Source: Embleya scabrispora DSM 41855 (lineage in GTDB: Bacteria > Actinomycetota > Actinomycetes > Streptomycetales > Streptomycetaceae). Taken from it: a stretch of 46,712 nucleotides of DNA. A program made the translations under genes and the position numbers. A model generated the notes under the pieces. That model was not told where the DNA came from and made no database searches. It saw nothing but the letters and a program-made list of their open reading frames with translations. Location of the stretch: assembly GCF_000372745.1 (NCBI RefSeq), contig NZ_KB889710.1, positions 1 to 46,712 on the forward strand, written 5' to 3'. Positions 27,561-36,862 of this stretch are shown in pieces. Position 1 is the first letter of the stretch; the number at the start of each line of letters is the position of its first letter.

Positions 27561-27947
27561 TGGTCCCCGCTCCTATGTTCTCCGCTTCGCCGAGGATCTT
27601 CCTCGACACACACGAAGGTATTGGCGGGCGAACGGGGGTCACATCCTGCAAACCGGTGTCTTCACCGGGGGGCAGGCACCCCTGCGTAGTAGGGCTGGCC
27701 CCACCCCTGAGAAGGAGGCCGCTGATGATCAGTCGGGGCATACCCGGATACATGTAAGGGGAAGGTTCCGCACCCACCCCGCCGACCTGCACCAACGCCG
27801 AATGGATCGCTCGGGGGAGGGGTCCCCCGGGCGAGGGACCACACGTGTGCACAACGCCCGGCGGACGAGCCGCGGTTCCCGCCGGCCGCACCCTGCCGGC
27901 CGCCCCACCGGTCGGTCCGGCGGGTCGGGTCTGCGAAACTCGTCTCC
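27561..27947. other. Divergent intergenic region, MmpL gene / 98-residue protein
   Basis: This 387-bp gap carries the MmpL-type ribosome binding site and two short inverted repeats that could be regulator sites: CGAGGATCTTCCTCG (27591-27605) and CCGGTG-TCTT-CACCGG (27653-27668). At its right end GAAACT (27935-27940) is seven bases before the ATG of the next gene. No coding sequence is convincing here. Confidence 0.5.
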
Positions 27948-28244
27948 ATGGCTGCTACATCTGGTGAATCGTCCAAGGAGCGGTACGAGCGGGCCATGGC
28001 CGCTCGCAAGGCCCGCGAGGAGCGCGCCCACGCGGAGGAAGTCGCGCGGTCGAACGCGCGCAACGAGGTCCTCGCCCGCAAGGCCGCCGAATCCGGCGCG
28101 GCCGACGAGTTCCGCCAGACGGTGCTTGCGCCGCCGGACCCGAACAAGTCCTCCGCCAGGCAACTCGGCGGCATCCTGGGCATCATGCTGCTGATCACCG
28201 TGCTGATCGGCATCGCCGCGACGATCGCCGCCGCGACCGGCTGA
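27948..28244 (+). CDS. Small tail-anchored membrane protein, unknown function
   Basis: A 98-residue protein: about 68 charged residues predicted as a helix or coiled coil (ERYERAMAARKAREERAHAE, alternating Lys/Arg/Glu/Ala), then one C-terminal hydrophobic segment (LGGILGIMLLITVLIGIAATIAAA). The topology suggests a cytoplasmic domain with a C-terminal membrane anchor. I recognise no family. GAAACT seven bases before the ATG and no Shine-Dalgarno sequence suggest a leaderless transcript. It is divergent from the MmpL-type gene and convergent with fabI. Codon usage is that of a real gene. Confidence 0.78.
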   Translation: MAATSGESSKERYERAMAARKAREERAHAEEVARSNARNEVLARKAAESGAADEFRQTVLAPPDPNKSSARQLGGILGIMLLITVLIGIAATIAAATG

Positions 28245-28360
28245 GCGGGGTTTCTCACCCACCCGCCCGCCCGTACCGTTCGCGAACGAGGCCGCGGGCT
28301 CACCGGCGACGGCGCGCCTGCTCCGGCCCGGCGGCCCTCGGCCCGCGGTCGACAACGACA

Positions 28361-28402
28361 CAGCCCGACCGCCACGACCTGGTGGGTCGGGCGATCGGGC
28401 TG
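28361..28402. terminator. Extended two-part hairpin, bidirectional terminator
   Basis: CAGCCCGACCGCC (from 28361) pairs with GGCGATCGGGCTG (to 28402) with a single mismatch, and the loop holds an inner CGACC/GGTCG stem. It lies in the 310-bp gap between the convergent 98-residue gene and fabI. The rest of that gap shows nothing coding. Confidence 0.65.
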
Positions 28403-28554
28403 CGGAAGACATCCGGTGCACCGTCGAAACGGCTGCCCGGCGGCGCGTCGGCGCCCAAGGCTTGATCGTCGACCGGTGATCGACGAGCGCGCGAGGAGAG
28501 CGGCCGGAGGCCGCCGGCGGCACGGCCGCCCCTGCGGGCAGCGCGGTTTCGAGG

Positions 28555-29334
28555 CTACGCGCCGATGGCGTGCAGGCCGCCGTCCACGTGGATGACCTCG
28601 CCGGTGGTCTTGGGGAACCAGTCGGACAGCAGTGCGCACACGCCTCGGGCGGCCGGGTCCGAGTCGCGCAGGTCCCAGCCGAGCGGGGCCTTCTCGTTCC
28701 AGACACCCTCGAACTTCTCGAAGCCGGGGATGCTGTTCGCGGCCATCGTCTTGACCGGGCCCGAGGAGATCAGGTTGACCCGGATGTTCTTCTCGCCCAG
28801 GTACTTGGCCAGGTAGCGCGAGGTCGACTCGAGCGCGGCCTTGGCGACGCCCATCCAGTCGTAGCCCGGCCACGCCACCTGCGCGTCGAAGTCGAGGCCG
28901 ACGACCGAGCCGCCGCGCCCCTTGTTGGCCTCGATCAGCGGCAGGCACGCCATCGTCAGCGACTTCAGCGAGTACGCCGAGACCTCCACGGCGGTGGCCA
29001 CGTCGGACCACTCGGTGTTGAGGAAGTTGCCGCCGAGCGCGTCCTTGGGACCGAAGGCGATGGAGTGCACGACGCCGTCGAGCGCGGGCACATGCGCGCG
29101 CACGTTGTCCGCGAGCGCCGCGAGGTGTTCGGGGTTCGTCGCGTCGAGCTCGATCACCGGGGCCGGCTTCGGCAGCCGGTTCGCGATCCGGTTGACCAGC
29201 GAGAGCCGGCCGAATCCGGTGAGTACGACCTCGGCGCCCTCCTCCTGGGCCCGCTTGGCGACTTGGAAGCCGATTGAGGCGTCGGTGATGACGCCGGTGA
29301 CGAGAATGCGCTTGCCCGCAAGCAGGTCGCCCAT
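28555..29334 (-). CDS. fabI: Enoyl-ACP reductase (NADH), FabI/InhA type
   Basis: Reduces the enoyl-acyl carrier in the last step of each type II fatty acid elongation round; the 259 residues are normal. The divergent short-chain dehydrogenase fold shows GKRILVTGVITDASIGFQVA (nucleotide site), SIAFGPKDALGG, and the catalytic Tyr-x6-Lys in YDWMGVAK, very close to mycobacterial InhA. The ATG at 29334 follows the fabG stop by only four bases, so the two are cotranscribed and probably coupled. The InhA-like block identifies it as the triclosan/isoniazid-target class, though sensitivity cannot be read here. Confidence 0.95.
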   Translation of the reverse strand: MGDLLAGKRILVTGVITDASIGFQVAKRAQEEGAEVVLTGFGRLSLVNRIANRLPKPAPVIELDATNPEHLAALADNVRAHVPALDGVVHSIAFGPKDALGGNFLNTEWSDVATAVEVSAYSLKSLTMACLPLIEANKGRGGSVVGLDFDAQVAWPGYDWMGVAKAALESTSRYLAKYLGEKNIRVNLISSGPVKTMAANSIPGFEKFEGVWNEKAPLGWDLRDSDPAARGVCALLSDWFPKTTGEVIHVDGGLHAIGA

Positions 29335-29338
29335 GAGT

Positions 29339-30401
<1,063 letters not shown>

Positions 30402-31925
30402 GTGCCCAACGAGATCGATCCGACGTTCCTCGCCTATCCCCTTCGGGAGCTGGCCGCTGCGGCCCTGTCCCGAGCCGGGGAACTGGGTGCCGAACACGCG
30501 GACTTCCGCTTCGAGCGGGTGCGAGACGCGTCCTTCCGGTTGCGCGACGGGCGGACCGACTCGTCCGTGGACACCACCGACGTGGGCTTCGCGGTCCGCG
30601 TCGTGCACGAGGGGGCGTGGGGCTTCGCGGCCGGCGTCGACCTGACCCCGGAGGCCGCGGCGTACGTCGCGGAGCAGGCCGTGGCGGTCGCCCGGGTGTC
30701 CCGCTCGGTGAGCGAGGCCGCCGGCGCGGGCGAGACGGTCGCGCTGGCGGAGGAGCCGGTGTACGCCGACGAGACGTGGATCTCGGCGTACAAGGTCAAC
30801 CCGTTCGACGTGCCCGAGGCGGAGCGGATCGCTCTGCTCGCGCGCTGGAGTCGGGAACTGCTCGCCGCCGACGGCGTGGACCATGTGGACGCCACGTGCA
30901 TGGTGGTCCAGGAGAACAAGTTCTACGCCGACTCGGCCGGCACCACCACCACGCAGCAGCGGGTCCGCATACATCCCCAGCTGACCGCGATCGCGGTGGA
31001 CCGCGAATCCGGCGCGTACGAGACGATGCGCACCATCGCACCGCCGGTCGGCCGGGGCTGGGAGTACGTACAGGGCGTGGGCTGGGACTGGGACGAGGAG
31101 CTCGCGTCGCTGCCGGGCCTGCTCGCCGAGCGGGTCAAGGCGCCCAGCGTCGAGGCGGGCGAGTACGACCTGGTGATCGACCCGAGCAATCTGTGGCTGA
31201 CCATCCACGAGTCGATCGGGCACGCCACCGAGCTGGACCGCGCGCTGGGCTACGAGGCCGCCTACGCGGGCACCTCGTTCGCCACCTTCGACAAGCTGAA
31301 CAAGCTGCAATACGGCTCGCCGGTCATGCACGTCACCGGCGACCGCACCGTGCAGCACGGTCTGGCCACGATCGGCTTCGACGACGAGGGCGTCGCGACG
31401 CAGAGCTGGGACCTGGTCACCGACGGCATCCTGACCGGGTACCAGTTGGACCGGCGGATGGCGCTGATGCAGGAGCTGGGTCGGTCCAACGGGTGCGCGT
31501 TCGCGGACTCCCCCGGCCACGTCCCGGTGCAGCGGATGGCCAACGTCTCGCTCCGACCGGGCGAGGACAACCTGTCCACCGCCGAGCTGATCGGCCGGGT
31601 GCACCGGGGCCTGTACATCGTGGGCGACAAGTCGTGGTCGATCGACATGCAGCGGTACAACTTCCAGTTCACCGGCCAGCGCGCCTATCTGATCGAGGAC
31701 GGCCGGATCGTCGGGCAGGTCAAGGACTTCGCCTACCAGGCGACCACGACCGACTTCTGGGGCTCGATGGAGGCCGTGGGCGGCCCGGGCACCTACGTCC
31801 TCGGCGGCGCCTTCAACTGCGGCAAGGCACAGCCCGGGCAGGTCGCGGCGGTCAGCCACGGGTGCCCGTCGGCGCTGTTTCGCGGTGTGAAGGTCCTCAA
31901 CACGGTTCAGGAGGCGGGTCGATGA
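30402..31925 (+). CDS. tldD: TldD-family metalloprotease subunit
   Basis: A 507-residue member of the TldD/PmbA family. The catalytic zinc motif HExxxH is TIHESIGHATELDRA (HESIGH, about residues 270-275). TldD and TldE form a heterodimeric cytoplasmic protease that degrades unfolded peptides and matures some ribosomal peptides in other bacteria. The GTG at 30402 has GGAGG five bases upstream and gives the expected N-terminus. Its stop overlaps the tldE start (ATGA), so the two are coupled. Confidence 0.94.
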   Translation: MPNEIDPTFLAYPLRELAAAALSRAGELGAEHADFRFERVRDASFRLRDGRTDSSVDTTDVGFAVRVVHEGAWGFAAGVDLTPEAAAYVAEQAVAVARVSRSVSEAAGAGETVALAEEPVYADETWISAYKVNPFDVPEAERIALLARWSRELLAADGVDHVDATCMVVQENKFYADSAGTTTTQQRVRIHPQLTAIAVDRESGAYETMRTIAPPVGRGWEYVQGVGWDWDEELASLPGLLAERVKAPSVEAGEYDLVIDPSNLWLTIHESIGHATELDRALGYEAAYAGTSFATFDKLNKLQYGSPVMHVTGDRTVQHGLATIGFDDEGVATQSWDLVTDGILTGYQLDRRMALMQELGRSNGCAFADSPGHVPVQRMANVSLRPGEDNLSTAELIGRVHRGLYIVGDKSWSIDMQRYNFQFTGQRAYLIEDGRIVGQVKDFAYQATTTDFWGSMEAVGGPGTYVLGGAFNCGKAQPGQVAAVSHGCPSALFRGVKVLNTVQEAGR

Positions 31926-33331
31926 GCAGCGGGCAGACCGTGGTGACGCGGCCGAACGAGACCGTCGAGCGCGCGTTGGCGCTGTCCAAGGCGGACGGCT
32001 GCGTGGTGATCGCCGAGGAGACCTCGGCGGCCAACCTACGCTGGGCGGGCAACGCGCTGACCACCAACGGCGAGACTCGCGGCCGACGCGTCACGGTGGT
32101 GGCCACCGTCGCGGGCACCGAGGGCACCGCGTCCGGGATCGTCTCGCGCAGCGGCGTGACGGTGGATCGGCTGGAGGGCTTGGTCCGAGCCGCGGAGGCG
32201 GCGGCGCGGGACGCCGGTCCGGCCGAGGACGCGCGTCCGCTGCTCGGCGCCGGCGGCGGCCCGGACGGCGGCTTCACGGAGGCGCCGACGCAGACCTCGA
32301 TCGGTGTGTTCGCGGATTTCGCGCCCGAGTTGGGTGCCGCGTTCGGGCGGGCCCGGGAGAGCGACCGGCTGCTGTACGGGTTCGCCTCGCATCAGCTGAC
32401 CTCGACCTATGTGGGCACCTCGGCCGGGCTGCGGCTGCGGCACGACCAGCCCACCGGGCATGTCGAGTTGAACGCGAAGTCGGGCGACCTGACCCGCTCG
32501 GCGTGGGCCGGCACGCCCACGCGCGATTTCCGCGACGTGGACCTGGCCGCGATCGACACGGACCTGGCGCAGCGGTTGTCCTGGGCGAGCCGCACGATCG
32601 ACCTGCCGGCGGGCCGCTACGAGACGCTGCTGCCGCCCTCGGCGGTCGCGGACCTGATGGTCTACATGTACTGGCAGGGCAGCGCCCGGGACGCGCACGA
32701 GGGCCGCACGGTGTTCAGCAAGCCCGGTGGCGGCACCCGGATCGGCGACCGGCTCACCGAGCTGCCGCTGACGCTGTACAGCGACCCGGGCTACGCGGGG
32801 CTGGAGAGTGCGCCGTTCACCATCGCGCACGCCTCCGGCGACGCGGCGTCGGTATTCGACAACGGACTCGCGTTGACCCGGACGAACTGGGTCACCGACG
32901 GTGTGCTCACGTCGCTGCTGACCAACCGGCACACCGCGGAGCTGACCGGGCTGCCGGTCGCGCCGGAGATCGACAACCTGATCCTGGACGGCCCGGCCGA
33001 TGGCCCGAGCCTGGCGGACATGGTCGCCTCGACCGAGCGCGGGCTGCTGCTGACCTGCCTGTGGTACATCCGCGAGGTGGATCCGCAGACGCTGCTGCTG
33101 ACCGGGCTCACCCGCGACGGGGTGTATCTGGTCGAGGGCGGCGAAGTGGTCGGCGCGGTGAACAACTACCGCTTCAACGAGTCGCCGGTGGACGTGCTCG
33201 GGCGCGCGGTCGAGGTGGGGCGCACGGAGCGGACGTATCCGCGGGAGTGGGGCGACTGGTTCACCCGCGCGGCGATGCCGCCTTTGCGGGTCCGCGATTT
33301 CAACATGTCCTCGGCGAGTCAGGCGCAATAG
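31922..33331 (+). CDS. tldE: TldE/PmbA-family protease partner subunit
   Basis: A 469-residue homologue of TldD that lacks the HExxxH motif, as is normal for the TldE/PmbA subunit, which lines the heterodimer cavity. Family features include [34 protein letters not shown] and the late block [22 protein letters not shown]. The ATG overlaps the tldD stop by 4 bp. A palindrome that could terminate the transcript lies about 110 bp downstream. Confidence 0.93.
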   Translation: MSSGQTVVTRPNETVERALALSKADGCVVIAEETSAANLRWAGNALTTNGETRGRRVTVVATVAGTEGTASGIVSRSGVTVDRLEGLVRAAEAAARDAGPAEDARPLLGAGGGPDGGFTEAPTQTSIGVFADFAPELGAAFGRARESDRLLYGFASHQLTSTYVGTSAGLRLRHDQPTGHVELNAKSGDLTRSAWAGTPTRDFRDVDLAAIDTDLAQRLSWASRTIDLPAGRYETLLPPSAVADLMVYMYWQGSARDAHEGRTVFSKPGGGTRIGDRLTELPLTLYSDPGYAGLESAPFTIAHASGDAASVFDNGLALTRTNWVTDGVLTSLLTNRHTAELTGLPVAPEIDNLILDGPADGPSLADMVASTERGLLLTCLWYIREVDPQTLLLTGLTRDGVYLVEGGEVVGAVNNYRFNESPVDVLGRAVEVGRTERTYPREWGDWFTRAAMPPLRVRDFNMSSASQAQ

Positions 33332-33369
33332 GCCCGCGGCTCGCTCGGCGGCACGGGCCGAGCGGCCTG

Positions 33370-33432
33370 CGGCCGGTTGTCCTCGGACGCCGGACGGGCT
33401 ACGGCCGGTTGTCCTCAAACGCCGGACGGGCT
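33370..33432. repeat. Tandem pair of a Streptomyces-type intergenic repeat
   Basis: Two 31-bp copies (33370-33400 and 33402-33432) differ at two positions and share GTTGTCCTC and GCCGGACGGGCT. The motif CAAACGCCGGACGGGCT is one I recognise as a very common intergenic repeat in Streptomyces chromosomes. It lies after tldE, before a hairpin. Confidence 0.75.
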
Positions 33433-33440
33433 GAATCGGT

Positions 33441-33474
33441 ACGCCGGGTGGGCTCGATCGAGTCCGCCCGGCGT
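33441..33474. terminator. 34-bp near-perfect palindrome after tldE
   Basis: ACGCCGGGTGGGCTCGA (33441-33457) is followed immediately by its complement (33458-33474) with only two G-U wobble positions. It lies in the tldE-kptA gap after the paired intergenic repeat, and is a likely terminator for tldD-tldE. Confidence 0.6.
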
Positions 33475-33537
33475 GCTGCGTCGCAACGGAAAATCGCTGT
33501 TCCTGTAGGGAACTCCGTGCTTTCGTTGGGGGTCATC

Positions 33538-34077
33538 ATGAACATCGTCAAGATTTCGAAGTATCTGTCCCGACACCTGCGGCATCAGCCGGAGCGGCTC
33601 GGGATCACGCTGGACGAGGCCGGCTGGGTCGACGTGGACGTGCTGCTCGCGGCGTGCAATGCCCGCGGGATGGCACTGACCCGGGCGCAGCTGGACCGGG
33701 TCGTCGAGGAGAACGACAAGCGACGGTTCGCCTTCTCCGCGGACGGCGCCCGGATCCGGGCCAGCCAGGGGCACACCGTCGCGGTGGACCTGGGTCTGGT
33801 CGAGGCCGCGCCGCCCGCCGTGCTCTACCACGGCACCAATCCCAAGAGCGTGCCGGCGATCCTGGTCGAGGGCCTGCGGCCGATGGACCGGCACGACGTA
33901 CATCTGTCCGCCGACACCGAGACGGCCCGCCGGGTGGGTGCGCGGCGCGGCCGGCCGGTGTTGTTCGTGGTCCGGGCCGAGCGCATGGTCGCGGCCGGGC
34001 ATGTGTTCCGCCGCTCGGACAACGGCGTGTGGCTGGTCCCGGCGGTGCCGCCGGAGTTTTTGGAGCGACTCGGCTGA
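33538..34077 (+). CDS. kptA: RNA 2'-phosphotransferase (Tpt1/KptA)
   Basis: Transfers an internal RNA 2'-phosphate to NAD, giving ADP-ribose 1''-2''-cyclic phosphate. The 179 residues show the full signature: an N-terminal winged-helix half (KYLSRHLRHQPERLGITLDEAGWV), KRRFAFSADGARIRASQGH, then the ADP-ribosyltransferase-like half with LYHGTNPKSV, HDVHLS and SDNGVWLVPAVPP. The conserved Arg and His residues look intact, so it should be active. Bacteria lack the eukaryotic tRNA-splicing pathway that supplies its substrate, so its role here is unknown. Start: ATG 33538, with GGGGGT upstream. Confidence 0.94.
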   Translation: MNIVKISKYLSRHLRHQPERLGITLDEAGWVDVDVLLAACNARGMALTRAQLDRVVEENDKRRFAFSADGARIRASQGHTVAVDLGLVEAAPPAVLYHGTNPKSVPAILVEGLRPMDRHDVHLSADTETARRVGARRGRPVLFVVRAERMVAAGHVFRRSDNGVWLVPAVPPEFLERLG

Positions 34078-34179
34078 CCCCCGTCCCGCCGTCCGCCACT
34101 CGGGTCGGTTTGTGGTAAAGCTCCTGCCCCCGTCTCGGTATGACCCACCTGCGGGCGTACCGTGAAAGGGAGGGGACGA

Positions 34180-34719
34180 GTGTGTGGGCACATGGTCGGA
34201 GACGGTGGAGTCGTGAAAAACGCCAAGGGCTCGGTGTACCAGATCAGTGGTGCGCGCAAGGGGCTGACCGAGGACGTGGCCGGGCGCCAACGCCGGTACG
34301 TCATCTCGATGTCCATCCGCACCGTGTGCTTCATCGCGGCGGTGTTCACCCCGTCGCCGTGGCGGTGGATATTGGTCGCCGGCGCGCTCTTCCTGCCCTA
34401 CATCGCGGTGGTGCTGGCCAACGCCGGTCGCGAGCCCACGTCGAACGCGCCGGTGCAGGCCCAGTTCGTACCACCGCTCCCGCCCAAGGCGCTGGAGCCG
34501 CCGCCGGGGGCGGTGCTCACCAGCGCCGAACGGGAGACCGTGCACACCCATTCGGAAGACTCCTGGACGATGCCGGTCGGATCGCCCTCGGCCGCCGGCC
34601 CGGAGCCCACCGACCTTTCCTCGCACACCAATTCGGATACACACGGTGACCCCGGGGGTGCCGACCGAGGCCATGCGGGCGACCCGACGGGCACCCCTTC
34701 GCAGCCCGTCAAAAATTAG
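34180..34719 (+). CDS. DUF3099 membrane protein
   Basis: About 179 residues. The DUF3099 core is KGSVYQISGARKGLTEDVAGRQ plus RRYVISMSIRTVCFIAAVF and a second helix (WRWILVAGALFLPYIAVVLAN), followed by a long disordered Pro/Ser/Thr-rich tail. The family is actinobacterial and has no known function. The start is uncertain: I favour GTG 34180 because AGGGAGGGG lies just upstream; GTG 34162 and the GTG at about 34213 are alternatives. A hairpin follows the gene. Confidence 0.82.
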   Translation: MCGHMVGDGGVVKNAKGSVYQISGARKGLTEDVAGRQRRYVISMSIRTVCFIAAVFTPSPWRWILVAGALFLPYIAVVLANAGREPTSNAPVQAQFVPPLPPKALEPPPGAVLTSAERETVHTHSEDSWTMPVGSPSAAGPEPTDLSSHTNSDTHGDPGGADRGHAGDPTGTPSQPVKN

Positions 34720-34810
34720 CGGGAAGCGCTACGCGGGTTGGTGCTTCAACCGCATGCAGGACGTGCCATACTTCGAAACGTGCTCCGTATCCCCCGTCGG
34801 AGCGACCGAC

Positions 34811-34850
34811 GCGATGCCGGGCGGCTCCCCCCGTGGCTGCCCGGCATCGC
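34811..34850. terminator. 15-bp hairpin after the DUF3099 gene
   Basis: GCGATGCCGGGCGGC (34811-34825) pairs with GCTGCCCGGCATCGC (34836-34850), with one G-U pair and a 10-base loop. It lies in the ~297-bp gap before the next gene. The rest of the gap shows no gene or tRNA. Confidence 0.65.
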
Positions 34851-35016
34851 CCGTGTCCGGGTCGTTTGACTGTCAGGCAAGTCGACGCGCACACGGTTTC
34901 CGCACCAGACCGTTGCTTACTGAGCGCAGCGCTCCGGTTGGTGCCTGACGCAGGGTCAGCTGCCCGTTCGATGCGCCGCATCCGGGCGGCCGACCCCGTC
35001 TGCGACACTGGTGGAC

Positions 35017-35274
35017 ATGTTCCCCACCCCCAGCGACCCCGGCCGTGCGATCTGTTCGGCGAAGGGCTGTCGGGCCGACGCCGTGTGGGTCCTGGCGTGG
35101 AACAACCCCAAGCTGCACACTCCGGAGCGGCGCAAGACGTGGCTCGCGTGCGACGAGCACCGCGAGCATCTGGCCCAATTCCTGGCGATTCGCGGATTCC
35201 TCAAGGACACCGTCGCGTTCGCCGATTGGCACGAGCCCCGTCCCCCGGCCGCTCCGGCCGGCGAGGACGCCTGA
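35017..35274 (+). CDS. Small conserved actinobacterial Cys/His protein
   Basis: An 85-residue soluble protein with conserved-looking metal-ligand candidates: CSAKGCRADAVWVLAWNN (CxxxxC), then WLACDEHREHLAQFL (C-x2-H-x2-H), ending FLKDTVAFADWHE. It matches a Streptomyces conserved protein sometimes mislabelled as acetone carboxylase; I know no function, and a small zinc-binding protein is a reasonable inference. ATG 35017 is preceded by GACACT seven bases upstream and no ribosome binding site, so it may be leaderless; a GTG two codons earlier is an alternative. Confidence 0.85.
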   Translation: MFPTPSDPGRAICSAKGCRADAVWVLAWNNPKLHTPERRKTWLACDEHREHLAQFLAIRGFLKDTVAFADWHEPRPPAAPAGEDA

Positions 35275-35641
35275 GCAATCCGCGCACGGTCGCCGAGCGC
35301 GGTCCGAACCCCCTTGCCCGCTCGGCGGGTTGATCGGGCCGGCGGGCGGGCTGCGGTCGCGGCACGCCGGGTCGATCGCGCAGGCGGGTGGAGCGGGAAG
35401 GGTCCCTGATCGTCGCCGCACGGCAGCCCGGGAGCACGCCGGGCGCGGGTGCGCAAGCGGGCATCCCGCCCGTCACCGCACGGCAGGCAACGGGCGCACC
35501 GGACCCGGGGGTTCACGATCCCCTGAGCCACGCGCGGGCACTGGCGAGCACACGCGGGCGTGCGCTGCCGGCGGCGCGCAGGCGCATCCGCGCGGGTCGC
35601 GGAGCGGGCCAACCCGTCCCCGCCCGCCTCGGGCCGCGGGT
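35275..35641. other. Gap between convergent genes, nothing assigned
   Basis: A 367-bp GC-rich stretch between the small Cys/His gene and the convergent moaA. It contains short open frames without ribosome binding sites or recognisable products. A loosely repeated CCGCACGGCAG word occurs twice, about 85 bp apart. I see no clear terminator or RNA gene. Confidence 0.5.
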
Positions 35642-36649
35642 TCAGCCGCCGATGGCCGACATCGGCCGGTCGGGCTGGAGGAACTCCGGGTCGTCGATGC
35701 CCGCACCGGCCTTCTTCGTCCACATCGCGGCCCGCCAGCGGTCGGCGATCTCCTCGTCGTCCGCGCCGCCGCGCAGGGCGGCCCGCAGGTCGGACTCCTC
35801 GCGGGCGAAGAGGCAGTTGCGGATCTGGCCGTCGGCGGTCAACCGGGTCCGGTCGCACGCACCACAGAACGGGCGGGTCACCGACCCGATCACGCCCACC
35901 GTGCCCGGGCCGCCGTCCACGAGCCAGCGCTCGGCCGGGTTGCTGCCCCGCGCGTCCTCCGCGTCGAGTCGGAAGACGTCGCGCAGCGCGGCCAGGATCT
36001 CGCCGGCGGTGATCATCTCGGCGCGCTTCCAGCCGTGCTGCGCGTCCAGCGGCATCTGCTCGATGAAGCGCAGCTCGTAGCCGCGTTCGAGGCACCACGC
36101 GAGCAGCGCGACGGCCTCGTCGTCGTTGACCCCGCGCATGAGCACGGTGTTGACCTTGACCGGTCCCAGGCCCGCGTCCACCGCCGCGGCCAGCCCCGCG
36201 AGCACGTCCGCGTGTCGGTCGCGCCGGGTCATCGCCTTGAACCGGACGGGGTCCAGGGTGTCCAGCGAGACGTTGACCCGGTCCAGGCCGACCTCCTTCA
36301 GCGTCGTTGCCAGCCGGGCCAGGCCGATCCCGTTCGTGGTGACCGAAAGCGTGGGCCGCGGCTCCAACGCCGCGGCGGCCCGGATGATCTCCACCAGGTC
36401 CCGGCGCAGCAGCGGCTCGCCCCCGGTGAAGCGGACCTCGCGCACGCCCAGCAGGGTCACCGCGATCCGGACCAGGCGGGTGATCTCCTCGCCGGTCAGC
36501 AACTCGGGCTTGGCCAGCCAGTCCAGCCCCTCCTCGGGCATGCAGTACGTGCACCGCAGATTGCAACGATCGGTCAGTGAGACCCGTAGGTCGGTCGCCA
36601 CGCGGCCGAAACCGTCGACGAGTCCCCCGGTGCGGTGGTGCGTGCTCAC
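35642..36649 (-). CDS. moaA: GTP 3',8-cyclase, molybdenum cofactor biosynthesis
   Basis: Radical SAM enzyme that, with MoaC, converts GTP to cyclic pyranopterin monophosphate. A 335-residue protein with the N-terminal cluster motif CNLRCTYC (CxxxCxxC) in SLTDRCNLRCTYCMPEEG, FTGGEPLLR, and the C-terminal second cluster ligands in FCGACDRTRLTADGQIRNCL. It ends in the conserved GG (SAIGG) needed for activity. The GTG at 36649 has AAGGGGG upstream. No other molybdenum cofactor gene is nearby. It is divergent from the carboxypeptidase gene. Confidence 0.96.
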   Translation of the reverse strand: MSTHHRTGGLVDGFGRVATDLRVSLTDRCNLRCTYCMPEEGLDWLAKPELLTGEEITRLVRIAVTLLGVREVRFTGGEPLLRRDLVEIIRAAAALEPRPTLSVTTNGIGLARLATTLKEVGLDRVNVSLDTLDPVRFKAMTRRDRHADVLAGLAAAVDAGLGPVKVNTVLMRGVNDDEAVALLAWCLERGYELRFIEQMPLDAQHGWKRAEMITAGEILAALRDVFRLDAEDARGSNPAERWLVDGGPGTVGVIGSVTRPFCGACDRTRLTADGQIRNCLFAREESDLRAALRGGADDEEIADRWRAAMWTKKAGAGIDDPEFLQPDRPMSAIGG

Positions 36650-36862
36650 CTTCGACCCCCTTCTCCTGGTTTCGGCACATCTTTGGCGATGCGGCAAGTT
36701 CCCAGGCTACGCGGGTCGCCCGGGTCGACAGGCTCACCAGGTTACGAGCGGGGCCCCCGATCGGTTGCAGTGGCGTATCCCACACGGGCATCGACAACCG
36801 TGAGTCGAATACCGGACGTGATCCACGAGAGGATCCAGGCTCACTACGAGGAGGCTTCACCG

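Noticed and set aside
30402-34077. TldD-TldE as part of a ribosomal peptide (microcin-like) biosynthesis cluster
   Set aside because: No precursor peptide, cyclodehydratase or dedicated exporter is nearby; tldD-tldE is widespread in actinomycetes as a housekeeping pair.
36650-36862. Possible c-di-AMP (ydaO) riboswitch before the carboxypeptidase
   Set aside because: Such switches precede some Streptomyces wall hydrolase genes, but the conserved core blocks could not be found by eye in this 213-bp gap.
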